A stretch of DNA of 64,000 nt from Polaromonas sp. P2-4 (GTDB taxonomy: Bacteria; Pseudomonadota; Gammaproteobacteria; Burkholderiales; Burkholderiaceae_C), in the NCBI GenBank assembly GCA_024703855.1, contig CP087965.1:504001-568000 (forward strand), read 5' to 3'. Both the position numbers and the translations under genes were made by a program. Under the pieces are notes generated by a model. It was not told the DNA's origin. It ran no database searches and worked only from the letters and a program-made list of their open reading frames with translations. Positions 28,957 through 38,004 of the stretch are shown here, one piece after another. How positions within the stretch are numbered: the stretch's first letter is position 1; each line of letters opens with the position of its first letter.

Positions 28957-31785
28957 ATGAACGTAGACTTGCCTTCCCGCGCAGTGTCCGGCGAAGCTGT
29001 GTTGCGGATCGTGCGGGAAGTCTTGACCGAACTCCACCCGGGCCGCAAGGACACGGACCTGGTGACGCTGGACAGCTCGCTGGAGGAAGACCTTGGCCTG
29101 GACAGCCTGGCGCGCGTGGAGCTGTTGATGCGCCTGGAGCGCGCGTTCGGCGTGCGCCCGCCGGAGCATATGCTGAGCACGGCCGAAGCGCCACGAGACT
29201 TGCTGCGTGCGCTGGTTGCCGCACGGGGTTCACCCCAGGCGCCAGTGCAGCAGGCACGGCGGCTAGCGGTGCCCGGAACGCGTCTCGCAAGCGCCGCACG
29301 CGGCGGCGACCCTGCAGGAGGTGCTCGACTGGCACGTGCGGGCTCATCCGCAGCGCGAGCACATTGCGATCGACAACGGCGACGGCGATGCACCGACGCG
29401 CCTGAGCTACGCCGACTTGCAGCAGGGCGCCGCTCGCGTCGCTGCGGGGCTGCTGGATCGCGGCTTTCAGCCGGGTCAGCCGGTGGCGATCATGCTGCCG
29501 ACCGGCCCGGAGTACTTCTTCAGCTTCGCCGGCATTCTGCTGGCTGGCGGCATTCCGGTACCAATCTACCCGCCAGCGCGGGCGGCGCAGATCGAGGAGC
29601 ACCTGCAGCGTCACGTCGGCATCCTCACCAATGCGCTGGCCACGGCGCTGATCACTGTGCCGCGGGCCAAGGTGCTGGCGACGCTGCTCAAGTCCCAGGT
29701 GCCGTCGCTGCGCATGGTCTGCACGGTGGAAGAACTGTCCTCGTCCACCGCCTCCCTGGAACGCGTCACCGCCCATACCAACGATATCGCCCTGCTGCAG
29801 TACACCTCCGGCAGTACCAGCAGTCCCAAGGGGGTGGTCCTGACGCACGCCAACCTGCTCGCCAACCTGCGGGCCATGGGGCAGGCCCTGCAAGTCAGCT
29901 CCGAAGACGTCTTCGTCTCGTGGCTGCCGCTGTACCACGACATGGGGCTGATCGGGGCGTGGCTGGGCAGCCTGTACTACGCGTACCCGCTGGTCGTGAT
30001 GTCGCCGCTGACATTTCTCGCGCGACCCGAGCGCTGGCTGTGGGCCGTGCACCGGCACCGCGGCACGCTGTCGGGCGGGCCCAACTTCGGCTACGAGCTG
30101 TGCCTGCGCAAGCTGGACGAGGCCGCGCTGGACGGACTCGACCTGTCCAGCTGGCGCTTTGCGTTCAACGGCGCCGAGCCGGTCAGCGCGACGACCATGC
30201 AGGAATTTCAGCAACGCTTCGCCCGCTACGGACTGCGGCCGCAAGCGCTGGCGCCGGTGTACGGACTGGCGGAGGCGACGCTGGGCCTGACCTTCCCGCC
30301 GCAGGGACGGGGTCTGCTGGTCGACCGCATCGATACGCAAGCGTTCTCGCACTCGGGCCGCGCACTGCCCGCGGCGAGCAGCACGTCTGACGTGCGGCTG
30401 GTCGTGGCGTGCGGACGGCCGCTGCCGGGCCATGAGGTCCGCCTGGTCGACGCAACGGGATGTGAGGTGGCGGAACGCCAGGAAGGGCGTCTGCTGTTCA
30501 AGGGTCCGTCGGCCACCAGCGGCTACTTCCGCAACCCGAAAGAGACGCGCCGGCTGTTCGATGGCGAGTGGCTGGACTCGGGCGACTACGCCTACATGGC
30601 GCAAGGCGACGTCTACATTACCGGGCGGGCCAAGGACGTGATCATTCGAGGCGGCCGTCAGGTCTACCCGTATGACCTGGAGGAGGCCGTCGGCGCGATT
30701 CCCTCTGTCCGCAAGGGCTGCGTCGCCGTATTCGGCAGCCCGGACCCAAGGACCCGCAGCGAGCGGGTCGTTGTCATGGCGGGAAACCCGCGGCCTGCCG
30801 CCCGAGGCGCAGGCGCAGCTGCGCCGCCAGATCAACACCGCCGCGGTCGGCGTGCTCGGCGCGCCGCCGGACGAGGTGGTCCTGGTGCCGCCGCACACGG
30901 TCTTGAAGACCTCCAGCGGCAAGATTCGTCGTGCGGCCAGCCGCGAGCTGTACGAGAACGGGGGCGCTTCGGCCACGCAGCCGGCGCCGTGGCAGCAGAT
31001 CGCGCGCTTTGCGTGGCAGGCGATACTGCCGCAGCTAAGGCGTGCCGGGCGCGTCGCAGCGGAGGTGGCCTACGCTGGCTATGTCTGGCTGCTATTCTGG
31101 ATGCTCGCGCCCATCACGTGGGCGCTGACCGCCGTGCTGCCCGAGCCGTCGTGGAGCTGGGCCCTGAGTCACCATGCGGCCCGGCTGTTCCTGCGTCTGT
31201 CCGGGCTCCCGTTTGCGGCCGAGGGGCTGGCGAATCTGCCGCGCGAGGCAAGCTGTGTGGTGGTGGCGAACCACGCGAGCTACCTGGATGGCATAACCCT
31301 GGTCGCCGCACTGCCGCGCCATGTCCGCTTTGTCGCCAAGCTCGAACTGCAGGAACAGTTCATCCCCCGGGTCTACTTGCAAGGCCTCGGCGCCACGTTT
31401 GTAGACCGACGACGACGCAGCGCGGGGCGCAGGACGTCGCGCGGGGTGACGCGCAGCGTTTGCGCCGGCACAGCCATGTTGTTTTTCCCGGAAGGAACGT
31501 TCAGGCGCGTGCCAGGCTTGTTGCCGTTCCATACGGGCGCGTTCTCTGCGGCAGCGCAGGCCGGAGTACCCGTGGTGCCGGTGACGATCCGCGGCACGCG
31601 CTCCGTGCTGCGTGCTGGCCAGTGGTTCCCCCGCCGCGTACCGATCAGCGTGATGGTCAGTACCCCGATCCAACCCGATGGTGACGACTGGTCAGCGTCG
31701 ATCCGGCTGCGCGACGCCGCGCGCGGAAATCCTGAAGCGCTGCGCCGAGCCGGATGCCGGCGACGAAAGCCGCCTGCATTCGTAA
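28957..31785 (+). CDS. tri-domain acyl carrier protein - acyl-AMP ligase - PlsC acyltransferase (several frameshifts)
   Basis: About 940 residues once indels are corrected. Residues about 10-95 are an acyl carrier domain with the phosphopantetheine serine in EEDLGLDSLARVELLMRLE. A fatty acyl-AMP ligase follows: YTSGSTSSPKGVVLTHANLL, SWLPLYHDMGLIGAWLG, GLAEATLGLTF, DSGDYAYMAQGDVYITGRAK and LKTSSGKIRRAASREL. After two membrane-like stretches (VAYAGYVWLLFWMLAPITWA) a PlsC/LPLAT domain has VVVANHASYLDGITLVAALP (NHxSxxD) and MLFFPEGTFRRVPGLLPFH. Frame changes lie near 29285, 30783, 31395-31465 (a compensating pair) and 31722, the last restoring the stop at 31783-31785. It probably activates a fatty acid, loads it on its own ACP and transfers it to a glycerol-type acceptor. 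Confidence 0.82.
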
Positions 31786-31806
31786 AGCCGGAGAAATTGA
31801 TGAGCC

Positions 31807-34140
31807 TCAGCCCTGCATCAGATGCCAGAGCCGCGATGGCGACAGCGGCATCTGCAACTGACGGGCCTGCGCCGCCATGCCACTGCGCGCCAGCGCGTCG
31901 GCCACGGCATTGACCACCGTGGGCCCGGCGCCTATGGTGCCCAGCTCGCCCACACCTTTGACGCCCAGCGGGTTGTTCAGGCAAGGGGTGGACTGGTCCA
32001 TTTCGGTCTTGAAGTCGGGGGCGTTGTCGGCGCGCGGGGCGGCGTAATCCATCAGGCTGCCGGTCACGGGCTGGCCGGTTTCGCGGTCATAGACCAGGTG
32101 CTCGCACAGCGCCTGGCCTATGCCCTGCACGGCGCCGCCGTCGAGCTGGCCGCGCACGATCATCGGGTTGACGACGCGGCCCACGTCGTTGACGGACGCA
32201 TAGGCCACCACCGCGACATGGCCGGTCTGCGGGTCGACCTCGACTTCGCTGATGTGGCAACCGTTGGGCCAGGTGGGCCCGGCCACGGTGCTGGTCGAGT
32301 CCATAAAAATACGCTGGTCGCTCTGGCGTGCCGCCAGCGCAAACAGGTCGATGCTTAAATCGGTGCCCGCCACCTTGAAGCGGCCGTCGGCGTATTCGAT
32401 GTCCCGCTCTGCCGCCTCAAATTCCTTGGCCGCAAGTTGCCTGGCCTTGTCGATGGTGCGCTCGGCGCCAATGCGCACAGCCGAGCCGCCGGTGAACAGC
32501 GAGCGCGAGCCGGCGCTGCCAAAACCGTCACCCCGGTCGGTGTCGCCCAGCACCACCCGGACCTTGTTTATCGGCACGCCAAACGCATCGACCACCAGTT
32601 GCGCCAGCGTTGTCGCAATGCCCTGCCCCATGGCGTTGACGGCCGAGAAAACTTCGATGATGCCGACTGCCAGCACAGCCACGGTCACGCGTTCTTCAAA
32701 CACGTTGCCGCCAGTCCACTCCAGAAAGGTGGCAATGCCCTGGCCACGCAACAGTCCGCGGCGCGCCGACTCGGCGGCACGCGCGTCAAAGCCCTGCCAG
32801 TCGGCCAGGGCCAGGGCCTGGTCCATCACCGACTCGAACCGGCCCGTATCGTAGGTCTGGCCCATGGGATTTTTGTAGGGCATCTGCGTGGGCTGGATAA
32901 AGTTGCGGCGGCGCAGCTCGATCCGGTCTATGCCGGTCTGGCGGGCGGCTTCGTCCATCAGCCGCTCCATCGTGAAAATGGCTTCAGGGCGGCCCGCGCC
33001 CCGGTAGGCGCTGGTGGGGGCGGTGTTGGTCAGCACGGCCTTGAAATGAAAGTCTATGGTCTGGATGTCATACACACTGGTCTGCACCCAGGGGCCGATC
33101 AGCAGCTGGATGGCCACACCCGCGCCGGTGGCGTAGGCGCCCACATTGGCCAGCGAGGCCAGGCGCAGGGCCAGAATCTTGCCGTGCTCGTCCAGCGCCA
33201 GTTCGGCGTGGCTTTGCAGGTCACGGCCGTGCGTGCTGGACACAAATTCTTCGCTGCGGTCGGCCACCCATTTCACCGGCCGCTGCAGCGCCCTGGCGCA
33301 AAAGGCCACGGCAATGTCTTCCGGGTACACCGATGTCTTCATGCCAAAGCCGCCGCCCACATCGCCCACCACCACGCGCACCGCCTCCTTCGGCATGCCC
33401 AGCGCGTCGCATACCGAGTCACGCACGCCGGAGGGCATCTGAGTGCTCATGCGGATGGTCAGGCGCTGCGAAGCGACATCGAACCCGGCCAGCACCGAGC
33501 GCGGCTCCAGGCTCAGCGCAGCCACCCGCTGATTGACCAGGTCCAGTGCCACCACATGGCGGGCGCTGGCGAAGGCCGCGGCAGTGGCTTCGGCATTGCC
33601 GTAGCGCGTTTCAGCGGCGATGTTGTCCGGTGCTTCGGGGCAGAGCACCGGAGCGCCGGGGGCTGTCGCGTCGTTCATGTCCACCACCATGGGCAGCTCG
33701 TCATAGTCGATGGCAATGGCTTCAGCCGCGTCGCGGGCTTGCTGCAGTGTCAGCGCCACCACCGCGGCAACCGCCTCGCCGACAAACCGCACACGCTCGT
33801 GGGCCAGCGCGCCGGGGCGGCGTGGCGCCGGGTGAGCCGTCAGCGCGTGCGAAGCCGCTGGAGCCGGGAATCGGCTTGACCCCGGCGGCCACCAGATCGG
33901 CCCCGGTGACCACCTGCAGCACGCCCGGCATGGCCAGCGCTGTCGCCGTGTCCACCGACACAATGCGTGCGTGCGGATAGGGAGAGCGCACAAAAAGAGC
34001 TGGGTCTGGCCCTGCAGCGTTACGTCGTCCGTGTACTGGCCGGTGCCCGCCAACAGCGCATCGTCTTCCAGGCGGCGAACGGCTTGTCCGCTGCCAAAGC
34101 GTGTCGGGTTGATCTGAGCGGATTGGGTTTCAGTCGTCAC
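31807..34140 (-). CDS. xanthine dehydrogenase/CoxL-like molybdopterin-binding large subunit (compensating frameshift pair)
   Basis: About 777 residues of a molybdenum hydroxylase large subunit. Family segments: FGSGQAVRRLEDDALLAGTG, VRFVGEAVAAVVALTLQQAR, VVVGDVGGGFGMKTSVYPED, the active-site loop SAYRGAGRPEAIFTMERLMD and LGVKGVGELGTIGAGPTVVN with the catalytic Glu. AYRGAGR is the form II-type loop; genuine form I CO dehydrogenase carries AYxCSFR, so this is probably another oxidoreductase (aldehyde, purine or similar). Between about 33830 and 33995 the frame is displaced; corrected, it reads RSPYPHARIVSVDTATALAM. GTG 34140 is preferred (AAGGGG upstream). No FAD or [2Fe-2S] subunit genes are adjacent. 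Confidence 0.83.
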   Translation of the reverse strand: MTTETQSAQINPTRFGSGQAVRRLEDDALLAGTGQYTDDVTLQGQTQLFLCALPIRTHALCRWTRRQRWPCRACCRWSPGPIWWPPGSSRFPAPAASHALTAHPAPRRPGALAHERVRFVGEAVAAVVALTLQQARDAAEAIAIDYDELPMVVDMNDATAPGAPVLCPEAPDNIAAETRYGNAEATAAAFASARHVVALDLVNQRVAALSLEPRSVLAGFDVASQRLTIRMSTQMPSGVRDSVCDALGMPKEAVRVVVGDVGGGFGMKTSVYPEDIAVAFCARALQRPVKWVADRSEEFVSSTHGRDLQSHAELALDEHGKILALRLASLANVGAYATGAGVAIQLLIGPWVQTSVYDIQTIDFHFKAVLTNTAPTSAYRGAGRPEAIFTMERLMDEAARQTGIDRIELRRRNFIQPTQMPYKNPMGQTYDTGRFESVMDQALALADWQGFDARAAESARRGLLRGQGIATFLEWTGGNVFEERVTVAVLAVGIIEVFSAVNAMGQGIATTLAQLVVDAFGVPINKVRVVLGDTDRGDGFGSAGSRSLFTGGSAVRIGAERTIDKARQLAAKEFEAAERDIEYADGRFKVAGTDLSIDLFALAARQSDQRIFMDSTSTVAGPTWPNGCHISEVEVDPQTGHVAVVAYASVNDVGRVVNPMIVRGQLDGGAVQGIGQALCEHLVYDRETGQPVTGSLMDYAAPRADNAPDFKTEMDQSTPCLNNPLGVKGVGELGTIGAGPTVVNAVADALARSGMAAQARQLQMPLSPSRLWHLMQG

Positions 34141-34364
34141 AGTGTGCCCCTTGATGGCGGCCTTGCACCCACCCTCTGGCGGTGTGCGGGCCCGAAAATG
34201 ATGAGAAGCCACTATAAAGGTATCAATGCATCAATGCACCAATGCAGTTCAGCCCTTGATGCCCCGGGGTTTGGCCTGGCCCACGCCATTTGGCCCAACA
34301 ATCAGGTAGAACATGGGCTACGGGCATATTTCTTATAAAAATAGGCGCCACAAGGAAAATACGA

Positions 34365-34832
34365 ATGCTGCAAACCCTCAAAGACCTGTTTGACACCTTC
34401 ACGGCCTCGGCCCAAAGCCCGTCGCAAGCCGAGCGCGAACATGCGCTTCAGTTGGCCACCGCCGTCTTGCTGGTGGAAGCGATGCGGGCCGACCCGGCCA
34501 TTGATGCGGCCGAACGGAACACCGTGGTGGCGGCACTGCGCAACAAGTTTGCGCTGGCCGATGACGAACTGGCCCGGCTGGTGGAGCTGGCCGAGCAGAC
34601 GGCCAAGAGCGCTTATGACTACCACCGCTTCACCTCCAGCCTGAATGAGCATTTCACGCAGGCGCAAAAGATTCAGGTGATTGAAAACATGTGGCAGGTG
34701 GCCTATGCCGATGCCCATCTGGACGCGCATGAAAACCATCTGATCAGCAAGATCGCCGGGCTGCTGTATGTGACGCACGGCGAGTACATCGCGGCCAAGA
34801 TGCGGGCCAAGGAAGCCGCTGGGCAGGCTTGA
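34365..34832 (+). CDS. TerB-family tellurite resistance-like protein
   Basis: An intact 155-residue, mostly helical cytosolic protein: MLQTLKDLFDTFTASAQSPS, then LATAVLLVEAMRADPAIDAA and QVIENMWQVAYADAHLDAHE, ending in a Lys/Ala-rich tail. The acidic metal-binding repeats (ADPAIDAAE and ADAHLDAHE) are the TerB/DUF533-like hallmark. CAAGGAAAATACGA supplies the ribosome binding site for ATG 34365. No other ter genes lie nearby, so a role in tellurite resistance is not implied. Confidence 0.8.
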   Translation: MLQTLKDLFDTFTASAQSPSQAEREHALQLATAVLLVEAMRADPAIDAAERNTVVAALRNKFALADDELARLVELAEQTAKSAYDYHRFTSSLNEHFTQAQKIQVIENMWQVAYADAHLDAHENHLISKIAGLLYVTHGEYIAAKMRAKEAAGQA

Positions 34833-34857
34833 ACCGGCGACTCGCAAGGCAGATAGC

Positions 34858-34915
34858 TTGCTATATTTTTAATAGCTTCTTGCGCCCGTAGTGTATGGGC
34901 TAGAGGCCTATTTTG
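34858..34915 (+). repeat. dispersed palindromic repeat, copy D (best-preserved)
   Basis: TTGCTATATTTTTAATAGCT, then TCTTGCGCCCGTAGTGTATG and GGCTAGAGGCCTATTTT. It lies between the convergent ends of the terB-like gene and hmuV and is the best model for the family: an inverted GCTAT/ATAGC core, TTGCGCCCGT, GGGCT and AGGCCTATTT. Confidence 0.75.
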
Positions 34916-34916
34916 C

Positions 34917-35957
34917 TCACAAAACAGCCCTATTGGGCGCTGGTGCAGGTTCAAACACATACTGAAGCACGCAAGCCTGCCCGCCGCCCGGCACCGGGTG
35001 CGCCAGCACCCCCCACACCTGCTCAATGCACGCAGGGCTCAAGACCTCCGCCGTAACTCCGCTGGCGGCCACCTGCCCGCCCTGCAGCACCACGCAGCGG
35101 TCTGCATAGCGCAGCGCCAGGTTCAAATCGTGCAGCACGGCCACCACGCCGACGCCCTGTTCACTGGCCCAGTGGCGCGCCAGTTGCAGCATGCGGTGCT
35201 GGTGCTGCAAGTCCAGCGCGGCGGTCGGTTCGTCCAGCAGCAGCCAACGCGCACCCCCACGTTCGCTCACTTGCGTATAGCTCTCGAGGCCTTGCAGGCC
35301 GCGGCTCGCCAGACGCTTCGCCTCTGTCGCCTGTCCAAACCTGCTCAAGCAGGCTTGGAGCCGCAGGCTCCAGCCCCTCGGGGGCTGTGCTTGCTTGGGG
35401 CGGCCCTGCGCTGCGCACGCTGACTTGTCCGCATGCAACGTCACCGGTTCCCACACCTGCGCCAACGCGCGCCAGGTGCACACGCGCCTTCTCACCGCCC
35501 GAGAGGGTGTTGAGCGCGCGGTGTTGCAAATGCTCCACCGCCGTGGCCTGCATGGCCTGCTGGGCAATGTCTGCCTCGTGTGCGCTGGGTTGGCGGCTGT
35601 GCGGGTAGCGGCCCAGCTCCACCACCTCGCGCACCGTAAATTCAAACGCCACCTGCGTTTCCTGCGCCACACAGGCACGCAGGCGGGCCAGTTCGCCCAG
35701 TGCGTAGCCCGCCAGGGTTTGCCCGGCCAGATACACCTGGCCGCTGACTGGCTGGCGCTGGCCGGTCAGTACCGACATCAGCGTGGATTTGCCCGCACCA
35801 TTGGGGCCGAGGATGGCGGTGACCTGCCCCGCCACAAACTGTGCCGAAGTGGCCTGCAGCAGCGTCTTGCCCGGCACCTGCACGGCTACCTGGACGGCTT
35901 CAAGCAGGCTTGACAACACTGGGTGCGCTGAAAAATCCGTCAGGTTCGCGCGTTCAT
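34917..35957 (-). CDS. hmuV: heme ABC transporter ATP-binding protein HmuV, with an in-frame repeat insertion (two frameshifts)
   Basis: Cytoplasmic ATPase of the heme importer. Walker A is [18 protein letters not shown], the signature [13 protein letters not shown] and Walker [21 protein letters not shown], then [17 protein letters not shown]. Between the signature and Walker B, where HmuV proteins have about ten residues, some 60 extra residues ([13 protein letters not shown]...TQVSERG) are encoded by a palindrome-rich insert at about 35255-35445. Frame changes lie near 35475 and probably near 35945; the latter would restore ATG 35957 behind GAGGACCTGCCT. It follows hmuU by 10 bp. Confidence 0.8.
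35255..35445 (-). repeat. palindrome-rich insertion inside hmuV
   Basis: The insert carries three neighbouring hairpins: CCTGCTCAAGCAGG (35340-35353), GGAGCC-GCA-GGCTCC (35357-35371) and AGCCCC-TCG-GGGGCT (35372-35386). The boundaries are inferred from where HmuV family sequence stops and resumes. Confidence 0.55.
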
Positions 35958-35967
35958 AGGCAGGTCC

Positions 35968-37036
35968 TCATAACCGGCTCCTGAAGTGGCGCAGCAGCAA
36001 TAAAAAGAAGGGCACGCCGACAAAAGCCGTCAGCACGCCCAGCGGCAGCTCGGCTGGCTTGACCGCCGTGCGGGCCACGCTGTCGGCCGCCAGCACCAAC
36101 GCCGCACCGAGCAAGGCCGAACCCGGCAGCACGACGCGGTGGTCGGGCCCGGCCAGCAGCCGCACGCAATGCGGCGCCACCAGCCCCACGAAACCAATCA
36201 TGCCGGTGGTCGCCGTGACCGCGCCCACGGCCAGCGCCGTCACCAGCACGGCAAAACGTTTGACGCGTTCGACCGGCACGCCCAGCAAGGCGGCCTGCGC
36301 TTCACCCAGGGCAATCGCGTTCAGGGGTTTGGCCAGGCTCAAGCCCGCAGCCACGGCCACCAGCACGATCGAACAGACCAGCGTCACCGCGCTCCAGCGC
36401 GCCACCCAGGCTGCCCAGCAGCCAGAACTGAATGCTGCGCAACTGCTCGTCGCTGGCCAGAAAAGTCAGGTAACCCAGGCCAGCCCCGGCCAGCGCATTG
36501 ATGGCAATGCCGGCCAGCAGCATCAACCCGACCCGCGTGCCGCCATCTTGCTGCGACAGCGCATACACCAGCACCGTCACCGCCAGGCTGCCCATGAAGG
36601 CCATCAACACCAGCGTCCAGCTGCCCAGGGTGCGCGGCATGTCGGGAAGCCACAGGCTGCCCAGCACGATGGTGACGCCGGCCGCCAGCGCCGCGCCGCT
36701 GCTAACACCAATCAGACCGGGGTCGGCAAGCGGGTTGCGAAACAGGCCCTGCATCAAGGCGCCCGACAGCCCCAGCGCCGCGCCTGCGGCCACGCCCAGC
36801 AGCAAGCGCGGCAAGCGGATGTTCATGAACACCAGATGCTCGGGCGACGGCTGCGTGGTGCCGCCCAGCAGGTCAAGCAGGACAGTCCATAGCTGAAAAG
36901 GGCTGATGGCGTAAGCACCACGGGCGCTACCAGCTATAAAACTGATAGCAAGAAATACAACACCCAGGCTTAGCACCGCCCGCGCAGACCAGCGCCGGTG
37001 ATCGCCCGGCAACGCAGCACTCATGCTGCTCTTCAT
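35968..37036 (-). CDS. hmuU: heme ABC transporter permease HmuU (one frameshift), carrying repeat copy E
   Basis: FecCD/BtuC-type permease of about 355 residues and around ten membrane spans. Family segments: NIRLPRLLLGVAAGAALGLS, GALMQGLFRNPLADPGLIGV and, in the C-terminal frame, TTGMIGFVGLVAPHCVRLLA (the ATPase contact loop). The frame changes near 36400 at GSLG. Its ATG overlaps the hmuT stop (ATGA). The first membrane span, FLAISFIAGSARGAYAIS, is encoded by a copy of the dispersed palindromic repeat, so the repeat is translated here. Confidence 0.87.
36919..36952 (-). repeat. dispersed palindromic repeat, copy E (inside hmuU)
   Basis: On the minus strand: TTGCTATCAGTTTTATAGCT, then GGTAGCGCCCGTGG. 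It keeps the inverted GCTAT/ATAGC core and the GCGCCCGT block in the reading frame of hmuU. Confidence 0.7.
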
Positions 37037-37992
37037 GCCGTTGCTTTGAATGCGGCCTGGTGCAATTCGCTCACCGCCTGCGGCAGGCGCGGGCCGAAAC
37101 CGATCAGGTACAGCGCATCGAGCACGACGAGCGAGCGGCGCTGGTAGGCGGGCGTGAGTTCCAGCCCGGGGCGTGACCAGAATTTATCGACGCCGCCGCT
37201 GGCTTCAATGCCTTGCGTGGTGGTCACGATCACATCGGGCGCGGCTGCCACCAGCGCCCCGGACGTCATGGGCCGGTAGCCGTTAAAACCACCAGCACTG
37301 ACCAGCGCATTGGCCAGGCCAGCAAAACCCAGCATGGCGTGGGCGGCGGTTTGGGCACCCGCTACCTGCGGGCTGGCCGAGTGCGACAGGATGAAAGTAG
37401 CCTTGGGCTTACGGCCGGTTTTGCGGGCCACGCTGGCCAGCACCTCGGCCCACTGCGCATCCAGCCGGGCTTGCAGGGCTGCCGCTTGCGACATGCGTGC
37501 GGTGGCCCGCCCCACGGCCGCCACCTTGCGTTGCACCTCGGCCCAGCTGTGGTCGGCCTCGACCAGCTCGACCCTGACGCCGGCGCTGCGAATCTGGTCC
37601 ATCACCACCGTCGGCCCGGCCTCCGTCGTGCCAATCACAGCATCGGGTTTCAGCGACAGCAGGCCTTCGGCCGACAGCTGCCGCATGTAGCCGACCTTGG
37701 GTGTTTGCAGGGCCGCCAGCGGAAACAGGCTGGTGGTGTCGGTGCCGACCAGCTGTTGTTCAGCGCCCAGCGCGTAAACGATTTCTGTCGTGGAGCCGCT
37801 GACCGAGACGATCCGGGGCAGCTTCTGTGCCATTGGCGGCGTCTGCGCCCACGCAGCAGGGGCAGACAGGCTGGATGCGGCGCAGGCGGCGGAAGCCACC
37901 GGGAGTGAAAAAGCCGTAACGCGTCGCGCCGCCGGAGCGTGGGATGAGGTGAGGTCATGGGAGCCCTTGTCTTTGTTGTGCGCAGTTGTCAT
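37033..37992 (-). CDS. hmuT: periplasmic heme-binding protein HmuT
   Basis: An intact 319-residue binding protein. A long N-terminal extension precedes the hydrophobic signal (AFSLPVASAACAASSLSAPA, AWAQ). Mature features: RIVSVSGSTTEIVYALGAEQ, VGTDTTSLFPLAALQTPKVG, YMRQLSAEGLLSLKPDAVIG and DVIVTTTQGIEASGG, the class III (TroA-like) heme-binding layout with a rigid connecting helix. Encoded between hmuS and hmuU with a 4-bp overlap to hmuU. It delivers heme to HmuUV. Confidence 0.9.
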   Translation of the reverse strand: MTTAHNKDKGSHDLTSSHAPAARRVTAFSLPVASAACAASSLSAPAAWAQTPPMAQKLPRIVSVSGSTTEIVYALGAEQQLVGTDTTSLFPLAALQTPKVGYMRQLSAEGLLSLKPDAVIGTTEAGPTVVMDQIRSAGVRVELVEADHSWAEVQRKVAAVGRATARMSQAAALQARLDAQWAEVLASVARKTGRKPKATFILSHSASPQVAGAQTAAHAMLGFAGLANALVSAGGFNGYRPMTSGALVAAAPDVIVTTTQGIEASGGVDKFWSRPGLELTPAYQRRSLVVLDALYLIGFGPRLPQAVSELHQAAFKATA

Positions 37993-38004
37993 CTGTGAGA
38001 GCCG

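Noticed and set aside
28919..30976. A 685-codon open frame on the minus strand opposite the acyl-AMP ligase gene
   Set aside because: It is an antisense shadow of a very GC-rich gene; composition is Arg/Gln/Pro-rich, no domain motif is visible, and the plus strand carries clear ligase motifs.
32437..33879. A 480-codon plus-strand open frame opposite the CoxL-like gene
   Set aside because: Composition is His/Gly/Arg-rich without motifs; the minus strand encodes a convincing molybdenum hydroxylase.
34365..34832. A tellurite resistance locus
   Set aside because: Only a single TerB-like protein is present; terZABCDE partners are absent, so no resistance system is claimed.
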